From positions 1-64,000 of the forward strand of contig CACNRW010000009.1 in NCBI GenBank assembly GCA_902622875.1: DNA of 64,000 nucleotides, in the 5' to 3' direction. Below, one piece after another: positions 58,969 to 64,000 of the stretch. Every line of letters begins with the position of its first letter. The first letter of the stretch is position 1. The translations under genes were made by a program, and so were the position numbers. Under the pieces are notes generated by a model. It was given only the letters and a program-made list of their open reading frames with translations. It did not search any database and had not been told where the DNA came from. This DNA comes from an uncultured SAR116 cluster alpha proteobacterium (GTDB lineage: Bacteria; Pseudomonadota; Alphaproteobacteria; Puniceispirillales; Marisalimonadaceae).

Positions 58969-59244
58969 ATGAATAAAAACGAATTAGTTGCAAGTGTTGC
59001 TGACGCATCAGGTCTTTCAAAAGTTGACGCTGCAAAAGCTGTTGACGGTGTGTTTGAATCCATAACTGGAGCACTAAAATCAGGTGGTGATGTACGTATA
59101 GTAGGTTTTGGAACTTTTTCTGTTGCTAACCGTGCTGCTACAACGGGTAGAAACCCAAGAACTGGAGAAGCAATTCAAATTAAAGCCTCTAAGCAACCAA
59201 AATTTAAAGCTGGAAGCCCATTAAAGGACGCAGTAAATAATTAA
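58969..59244 (+). CDS. hupB: DNA-binding protein HU
   Basis: Nucleoid protein of 91 residues. It begins MNKNELVASVADASGLSKVDAAKAVD and has VRIVGFGTFSVANRAATTGRNPRTGE with the DNA-bending proline in RNPRTGE. The ATG at 58969 follows GGAGG six bases upstream; an in-frame ATG at 58957 precedes that site. It ends the tig-lon block, and a strong terminator follows. Confidence 0.97.
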   Translation: MNKNELVASVADASGLSKVDAAKAVDGVFESITGALKSGGDVRIVGFGTFSVANRAATTGRNPRTGEAIQIKASKQPKFKAGSPLKDAVNN

Positions 59245-59260
59245 TTAATCTTTATATTTT

Positions 59261-59291
59261 AAAAAGACGTCTTAACTTAAGACGTCTTTTT
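59261..59291. terminator. Bidirectional terminator shared by hupB and the methyltransferase gene
   Basis: A 14-bp perfect hairpin (AAAAAGACGTCTTA with TAAGACGTCTTTTT, three-base loop) with T runs on either strand. It follows hupB on the plus strand; the last codons and stop of the minus-strand methyltransferase gene lie inside it. Confidence 0.88.
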
Positions 59292-59813
59292 TATTAAACA
59301 TCTTTGTTTTATAGATATTTTTTCTTCTGTCACTTTGCCATTAAAGTAACTCAATATTTCATTTCCATTATTGAATATATTTATTAGTTCTCTATCTTTC
59401 AATAAAAAATTTGGATTTTTTGGAGACCCATAATTCTGGTTGCCAACTGAATAAGTTTCATAAAATAAATACCCACCATTTTTTAACAAACTCATTAATT
59501 TTTTTATTTTAGGTCTATATAAATAATTCACAACTATGATGATATCGTAATATTTTTCTTTCAAGGGCCAATTTTTATCCGTTTCAAGATCAAAACAGAT
59601 TGTATTAATATGTTCAAAATGATTGTACAAAGCTAGTTTTGTACTGTTTTTATCTACGGCTGTTATAATTCTATTTTTTCCTGCTAAATGAATACTATTT
59701 CTTCCATTTCCACTAGCAAAATCCAATATTTGGATTTTTCTTCTTAGGGCTTTTAGTTTTATTTGTTCTATTATCCAATTTGTTGGCTGTTCATTTACTT
59801 TTGATTTCAACAT
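59277..59813 (-). CDS. Class I SAM-dependent methyltransferase, TehB-like
   Basis: A 178-residue methyltransferase. The SAM-binding motif is LDFASGNGRNSIHLA (about 31-45, GNGRN), followed by ITAVDKN with the acidic residue that holds the ribose, and a FDLET motif III region. NYLYRPKIKKLMSLLKNGGYLFYET matches motif IV/post-motif. Substrate unknown; TehB-like proteins have been linked to tellurite detoxification and other roles. AGAGG lies near the ATG. Its 3' end is embedded in the hupB terminator. Confidence 0.8.
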   Translation of the reverse strand: MLKSKVNEQPTNWIIEQIKLKALRRKIQILDFASGNGRNSIHLAGKNRIITAVDKNSTKLALYNHFEHINTICFDLETDKNWPLKEKYYDIIIVVNYLYRPKIKKLMSLLKNGGYLFYETYSVGNQNYGSPKNPNFLLKDRELINIFNNGNEILSYFNGKVTEEKISIKQRCLIKKTS

Positions 59814-59906
59814 TAGCCTCTTATATTAATTAATATATATTATAGCAAAATAAATAAGTTCATAGTTGTCAACTTTATTAAAATTACGTATAAACTTAAA
59901 ATATAT

Positions 59907-59982
59907 GGGCGGTTAGCTCAGTTGGTAGAGCATCTCGTTTACACCGAGAATGTCGGCGGTTCGAGACCGTCACCGCCCACCA
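59907..59982 (+). tRNA. tRNA-Val (UAC)
   Basis: Cloverleaf with acceptor GGGCGGT/ACCGCCC, anticodon TAC in loop TTTACAC, T-loop TTCGAGA and CCA at 59980-59982. It stands alone between the methyltransferase and SDR genes. Confidence 0.97.
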
Positions 59983-60077
59983 TTATAGCTATAAAACTTT
60001 TCAATCTTTAATTATTTGCATGATAAGAATTATTACTTATTTTAATATGAATTTTATTTTCTTTTTGGAGATACAAT

Positions 60078-60797
60078 ATGACAAATGTTACTAAGCCCGT
60101 ATGTTTGATTACTGGACTTGGAGAAGGTACTGGAGGCTTTACGGCTAGACGCTTCGCTAAGGCAGGTTATAGAATTGCAATGCTAGCTAGATCTAGTGAA
60201 AGGTTATTTAAATTTGAAAAAGAATTACCAAACTCTAAAGGCTATATCTGTGATGTATCAGACTTAACTTTATTAGAAAACATATGTAAAAAAATTAAAG
60301 ATGAAATGGGCTCTCCAGAAGTACTAATTCATAATGCGGTTAAAGGAAATTTTGAATATTTACTTAACGGAAAACCAGAATGGTTAGAAAAAAACTTTCG
60401 AATTAATACAACCTCTCTTATGTATTTGGCTCATTTTTTGATACCAGATATGTTAAAAAATAAAAAAGGAGTAATCATAGTTACAGGAAATACTGCTGCA
60501 CATAGGGGTGTTGCTATGACACCATATTTTGCACCTACCAAGGCTGCTCAGAGGATTTTAGCACAATCTTTAGCTCGTGATTTTGGCCCAAAAGGTATTC
60601 ACGTCTCATATGTAACTATAGACGCATCAATTAATACTCCATGGACCAGAAGTAGGATTGAACATCAAAAAAATAAAGACGAAATAGAATTTGCACAACC
60701 TGAAGATATAGCAGAAGAAATTTATAGAATATCACAACAAAAACGCTCAGCTTGGTCATTTGACGTAGAGCTAAGGCCTGATATAGAAAAATGGTAA
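60078..60797 (+). CDS. Short-chain dehydrogenase/reductase
   Basis: A 239-residue SDR with a slightly unusual cofactor motif (TGLGEGTGGFTARRF), the NAD(P) core NAVKG, and active-site Y-x3-K as YFAPTKAAQ with T at VTGNTAA in place of the usual serine strand residue. A C-terminal region (INTPWTRSRIEHQ) is typical of the family. Substrate unknown. GGAG lies eight bases before the ATG. It is convergent with the ferredoxin reductase gene. Confidence 0.82.
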   Translation: MTNVTKPVCLITGLGEGTGGFTARRFAKAGYRIAMLARSSERLFKFEKELPNSKGYICDVSDLTLLENICKKIKDEMGSPEVLIHNAVKGNFEYLLNGKPEWLEKNFRINTTSLMYLAHFLIPDMLKNKKGVIIVTGNTAAHRGVAMTPYFAPTKAAQRILAQSLARDFGPKGIHVSYVTIDASINTPWTRSRIEHQKNKDEIEFAQPEDIAEEIYRISQQKRSAWSFDVELRPDIEKW

Positions 60798-60798
60798 G

Positions 60799-61575
60799 CT
60801 AGCCTACAAAAGCCTTTTCTAAAACAAATTCGGCTGGGTTATTATTTGCTCCTTCTTGTAAATCATGTTTTACCATTATAGCCTTTAAATCATTGTTTAA
60901 ACCCATTGAACCACAAAACATAAATCTATCATCAGAGGATATACTATTAATTTTAAGGTCATTAAAAATTTTATTAGTACTAATTAATTCAGTTATTCTT
61001 CCATTATTCGTAAAATTTTCTCTTGTAGTTGAATGATAACTTATTAATTTATTTTCAATGAATTCTTTAATAATTTCATCATTATTACTCTCATCAATTA
61101 TTTCTTGGCTATAAGCTAGTTCTGGAACAGTTCTGCAGGTATGAGTTACAACTACTGTCTCAAATTTTTCATATGTTTCTGGTTCTCTAATAAGTGACGC
61201 AAAGGGTGCAAAACCAGTTCCTGACGAGAGTAAAAATAATCTTTTACCAGGTTTTAATGCATCCAAAACTAGTGTGCCAGTAGATTTAGGCATCATAATT
61301 ATTTCATCATCTATATTTATATTTTTTAACTTTGATGTTAAAGGACCATTTTTAACTATAATTGAATAAAATTCTAATTCTTTTGACCAGCTAGGTGAGG
61401 CAATTGAATAAGCTCTTAATATTGGCTTATCATCTTCATTTGGTAAGCCAATCATTACAAATTCACCAGATCTAAATCTAAAATTTTGTGGTCTTTGAAT
61501 ACGAAAAGAAAATAAACTGTTAGTCCAATGTTTAATGAAAGTTACTTTATGATGATTATCAGAGAATATTGACAA
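60799..61575 (-). CDS. fpr: Ferredoxin/flavodoxin-NADP reductase
   Basis: FAD enzyme that transfers electrons between NADPH and ferredoxin or flavodoxin. It has the FAD motif RAYSIASPS, the NADP motif SSGTGFAPFASLIREPE and CGSMGLNNDLKAIM, and ends VEKAFVG-like (FVLEKAFVG), as in the bacterial FPR subclass. Length 258 is standard. The start is a TTG at 61575 with AGGA nine bases upstream. It could power Fe-S and queG-type enzymes in this region. Confidence 0.93.
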   Translation of the reverse strand: MSIFSDNHHKVTFIKHWTNSLFSFRIQRPQNFRFRSGEFVMIGLPNEDDKPILRAYSIASPSWSKELEFYSIIVKNGPLTSKLKNINIDDEIIMMPKSTGTLVLDALKPGKRLFLLSSGTGFAPFASLIREPETYEKFETVVVTHTCRTVPELAYSQEIIDESNNDEIIKEFIENKLISYHSTTRENFTNNGRITELISTNKIFNDLKINSISSDDRFMFCGSMGLNNDLKAIMVKHDLQEGANNNPAEFVLEKAFVG

Positions 61576-61591
61576 TGAATTTATCCTAGAT

Positions 61592-62422
61592 TTATTTATT
61601 TTTTATTAATTTTTTAGTCAAAGTAAGTAAAGCTTTTGCGTAATCTGGATATTTATATTTATATTTGAGTTCATTTTCTACAACTCTACATTTTATAATT
61701 CTATTAAACTCATAAAAAGACTTCAAATTATCAGAAACTTTATTTGGGTTATACTTAATGATTGAAGGTTTTTTTAATTTTAATTTGGTTGTAACGTATT
61801 TAATAGCATCATAACTGCTAATTTTGTTTTGATCGCATATATTAACAATTCTGTTATTCTTATTTTCAACTAAATATTGAATAGTTATTGAAGACAAATC
61901 TTTAACATGGATTCTATTTGGTATATAGTCTTTTTTAACTATAATTTGGTTATTACCTTCAAGATATCTAATCATAGGATGTCTTTTAGGACCGTATATA
62001 CCCGCAATTCGAAAAATTGATATATCACTATTGGTTTTAATCCACTCTTCTTCGGCATTAAGTCTAATTAAACCTCTACTGTGCTTTGGATCAGGTTTAG
62101 TTTTTTCATCTATATTTCCTACTCCATACACTGATGTTGCAGAAAAATAGATAATTTTTTTTTTATTTAATGCAATCGATTTTTTATAATTTTGGATAAT
62201 TGGATCTAAACCCAGTTCATTTGGAGGGACTGTAGAAATTATATTTTCTTTACTAAGTTTTTCTGCAATATTTTTAGAATCATAATAATTAAAATAATGG
62301 ACATTTTTTTTTGGATTTGAAATATTTCTTGTAATTATAGAAACTTCAAAATCTTTTTTTAAAGCTTCTTTAGATAAAAATTTAGCTGTATAGCCATTTC
62401 CAATAATTGATAATTTTTTCAT
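61592..62422 (-). CDS. NAD-dependent epimerase/dehydratase-family protein (YeeZ-like)
   Basis: A 276-residue extended SDR. The N-terminal cofactor motif is IGNGYTAKFLSKEAL (GxGxxA type), then IISTVPPNE, FSATSVYGVGN with the catalytic tyrosine context, and GIYGPKRHPM. Substrate unknown; similar proteins are annotated as sugar nucleotide epimerases without proof. It is 16 bases upstream of fpr on the same strand and probably cotranscribed. Confidence 0.8.
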   Translation of the reverse strand: MKKLSIIGNGYTAKFLSKEALKKDFEVSIITRNISNPKKNVHYFNYYDSKNIAEKLSKENIISTVPPNELGLDPIIQNYKKSIALNKKKIIYFSATSVYGVGNIDEKTKPDPKHSRGLIRLNAEEEWIKTNSDISIFRIAGIYGPKRHPMIRYLEGNNQIIVKKDYIPNRIHVKDLSSITIQYLVENKNNRIVNICDQNKISSYDAIKYVTTKLKLKKPSIIKYNPNKVSDNLKSFYEFNRIIKCRVVENELKYKYKYPDYAKALLTLTKKLIKNK

Positions 62423-62481
62423 TTTAAAAAATATAATTTAGTACTTGCAATGTTAAGGTTATTTAAACTAATAATAAAATG

Positions 62482-62690
62482 TTTATGGTGCTTCGAAGAT
62501 TTCTTCAAGCTTAAAATGGGAATTCGGCAATTCACATGAATTGTAAGCCGAAGCTGTCCCCGCAACTGTAAATGCTTAGTAAGGGTAATATGTCACTGGA
62601 TCTCATATCTGGGAAGGCTACCTAAACTGTGATGCATAAGCCAGGAGACCTGCCATACACAGTCGCTTTGTCAGCTTCCGGGTAGAGTAG
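62482..62690 (+). promoter_or_regulatory. Cobalamin (B12) riboswitch
   Basis: An RNA element with the hallmarks of the AdoCbl riboswitch: AAATGGGAATTCGG, GCTGTCCCCGCAACTGTAA, CACTGG...TGGGAAGG, and the B12 box GCCAGGAGACCTGCC near 62640-62654. It sits about 85-290 bases before the btuB-like ATG. A hairpin (AGCAAA...TTTGCT, 62725-62761) directly adjoins the GGAGG site, so control of translation is plausible. High B12 should switch the receptor off. This stretch (62423-62774) otherwise holds no gene. Confidence 0.93.
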
Positions 62691-62774
62691 ATGGCACGTG
62701 TAATATTTCGTCTAGCGACAAAATAGCAAAGGGCTTAGGCTCTCTAAATTATTTTTTTGCTGGAGGCAATTATT

Positions 62775-64000
62775 ATGACACGTACGTTCTTTTTTTATTT
62801 AATATTATCACTACTTCCAATTTCCAATTCATTTTCTCAAAAAATAGAACCATTAAGAATTGTTATTACACCGTCCAGAATTTCTCAGGACATAAGCAAA
62901 ACAAACTCTTTTATATCAGTTATTACTGAGGAAGATATTAAGAATTCTTCTGCTACAAATATAATTGAATTATTAAATGGTAATACTAGTCTGGGCATTG
63001 CATCTACTGGTGGTGTAGGTTCCACGCCATCTTATTTTTTGAGAGGGTTTGCCAAAAAATATTTAAAAGTTACTGTTGATGGATTAGATATTTCTGATCC
63101 TACTGCAACTCAATCTGAAACATATCTCCAAGATATATCCATAGGAAACATTAAAAAAATTGAAATTCTTAAATCTACCCAAGGTTCTATATATGGTTCG
63201 CAAGCTGCGGGAGGCCTTATTGCTGTAACGACTAAAGACGGAAAGTATAATAAAAAACAGTTTTCACAAAAAAATGAGTATGGATCTAACAACAGCATTT
63301 ATTCAGGTACATACTATTCATTTGGAAAAAATAATTACAAATTAAGTGTTAATACAAATGTTTATCATAGTGACGGAATTTCATCAGGTAACGTGGAAGG
63401 AAAGAATGAAGAAAATGATGCCTATAATTACGCAAATGTGACTTTAAAAGGACAATTAAAATCAGAAAAAAACAAAGTCAGTTTTGTTTTTAGAGATTCT
63501 AGCTCAAAATCCGAATATGATAAATATAATCAAACTGACAACCATGATTTTTCCAAAAATAATACTCAATCAGGTTCAGTGCAATGGGAGTTTGTTACTG
63601 ATGATGATATTAATCATGCGATAAAATATAATCCAACCCGAGTTAACAGAAGAACTGCAGGAAGTTATAATTCAGATCAAAGTTCAAAGAAACACACAGT
63701 AGAGTATGTAGTCCAAAAAAAAATTTTTGGTAAACATCTAATAGGCTTTGGTGCTGAGCATAATAATATAAAATATAAAATATCCAATGTAAGAGAAAAA
63801 AGAGAATCTAATGCAATTTTTTTGCAAACTCAGTTTCAACCCTCGAACGAATTATTATTAGATTTATCTTTGAGAAGAGATCAAGATCAATTATATGATC
63901 AGCATGATAGTTATAGAGCACAAATAGGTTATGACATTTTCAAAAATTTAAGATTTAAATTATCAAATGCTACTGGATATAGGCCACCTTCTCTTTACGA
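62775..64000 (+). CDS. btuB: TonB-dependent vitamin B12 receptor (BtuB-like), partial
   Basis: Outer-membrane receptor truncated by the window end; 408 residues visible. A signal peptide (TRTFFFYLILSLLPISNSFS) is followed by a plug domain: LRIVITPSRISQD (TonB-box-like region), ITEEDIKNSSATNIIELLNGN, FLRGF, VTVDGLDISDPT and IEILKSTQGSIYGSQAAGGLIAVTT. The beta-barrel then begins. The ATG is preceded by GGAGG eight bases upstream, and a cobalamin riboswitch precedes it, which makes B12 the likely ligand. The visible barrel ends in GYRPPSLY, a usual TonB-receptor strand. Confidence 0.88.
   Translation, partial: MTRTFFFYLILSLLPISNSFSQKIEPLRIVITPSRISQDISKTNSFISVITEEDIKNSSATNIIELLNGNTSLGIASTGGVGSTPSYFLRGFAKKYLKVTVDGLDISDPTATQSETYLQDISIGNIKKIEILKSTQGSIYGSQAAGGLIAVTTKDGKYNKKQFSQKNEYGSNNSIYSGTYYSFGKNNYKLSVNTNVYHSDGISSGNVEGKNEENDAYNYANVTLKGQLKSEKNKVSFVFRDSSSKSEYDKYNQTDNHDFSKNNTQSGSVQWEFVTDDDINHAIKYNPTRVNRRTAGSYNSDQSSKKHTVEYVVQKKIFGKHLIGFGAEHNNIKYKISNVREKRESNAIFLQTQFQPSNELLLDLSLRRDQDQLYDQHDSYRAQIGYDIFKNLRFKLSNATGYRPPSLY

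Overview
The window is a compact, AT-rich (roughly 30% GC by eye) bacterial chromosome segment. Several features point to a streamlined, free-living, probably marine alphaproteobacterium: the cell-cycle regulator GcrA, a C4-pathway 5-aminolevulinate synthase, a DksA whose zinc-finger cysteines are mostly replaced, HspQ, a direct-repeat SOS box (GAAC-N7-GAAC) in front of recA, and the tig-clpP-clpX-lon-hupB order. Genes are tightly packed, often with 4-base overlaps, and several use TTG starts (nadK, hemA, hemH, LOG-family gene, lon, fpr, one aminotransferase). The exact clade cannot be fixed from the sequence alone.

Layout. 1-10.4 kb: a hypothetical methyltransferase, lptD, a GlcD-type FAD oxidase, a CysQ-Sua5 fusion, an AlkA-type glycosylase, cytochrome b561, GlcG-like, trhO, an arsC-like gene with a broken frame, and a molybdopterin-binding protein. 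10.5-19.1 kb: tRNA-Ala, rpmF, hspQ, then a complete SUF Fe-S assembly operon (Rrf2 regulator, sufB, sufC, sufD, sufS, sufT-like, A-type carrier) followed by an Atm1-type ABC exporter. 19.1-24.2 kb: nadK, kdsD and the queuosine genes queA-tgt-queG. 24.2-29.9 kb: glnK/amtB (amtB has an apparent 5' frameshift), then an accessory-looking stretch with a cytoplasmic solute-binding-like protein, an EamA transporter, a secreted polysaccharide lyase-like protein and a dead tyrosine integrase beside tRNA-Gly. 29.9-43 kb: hemH, hemA, dksA, recA, alaS, an aminotransferase, an unrecognised 454-aa protein, LOG, a LysM protein, a CDP-alcohol phosphatidyltransferase, msrB and an AroE-like protein with altered substrate residues. 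43-52.5 kb: gcrA, pepN, a DEAD-box helicase, parE, glnA-glnB and an aspartate aminotransferase. 52.6-64 kb: tRNA-His, tRNA-Leu, tig-clpP-clpX-lon-hupB, a methyltransferase, tRNA-Val, an SDR, fpr, an epimerase, and a cobalamin riboswitch ahead of a btuB-like TonB receptor cut by the window end.

How the genes work together. The SUF operon and Atm1-like exporter supply Fe-S clusters; hemA-hemH covers the first and last steps of haem synthesis; two PII proteins, amtB and glnA form the ammonium module; the Tig-ClpXP-Lon-HU block is the proteostasis locus.

I found no complete novel multi-gene system. The observations most worth a second look are the CysQ-Sua5 fusion, the integrase whose catalytic tyrosine codon reads as a stop, two homopolymer frameshifts (arsC-like and amtB), the AroE-like protein without shikimate-binding serines, the unassigned 454-aa protein, and several inverted repeats in front of sufR, alaS and hemA.
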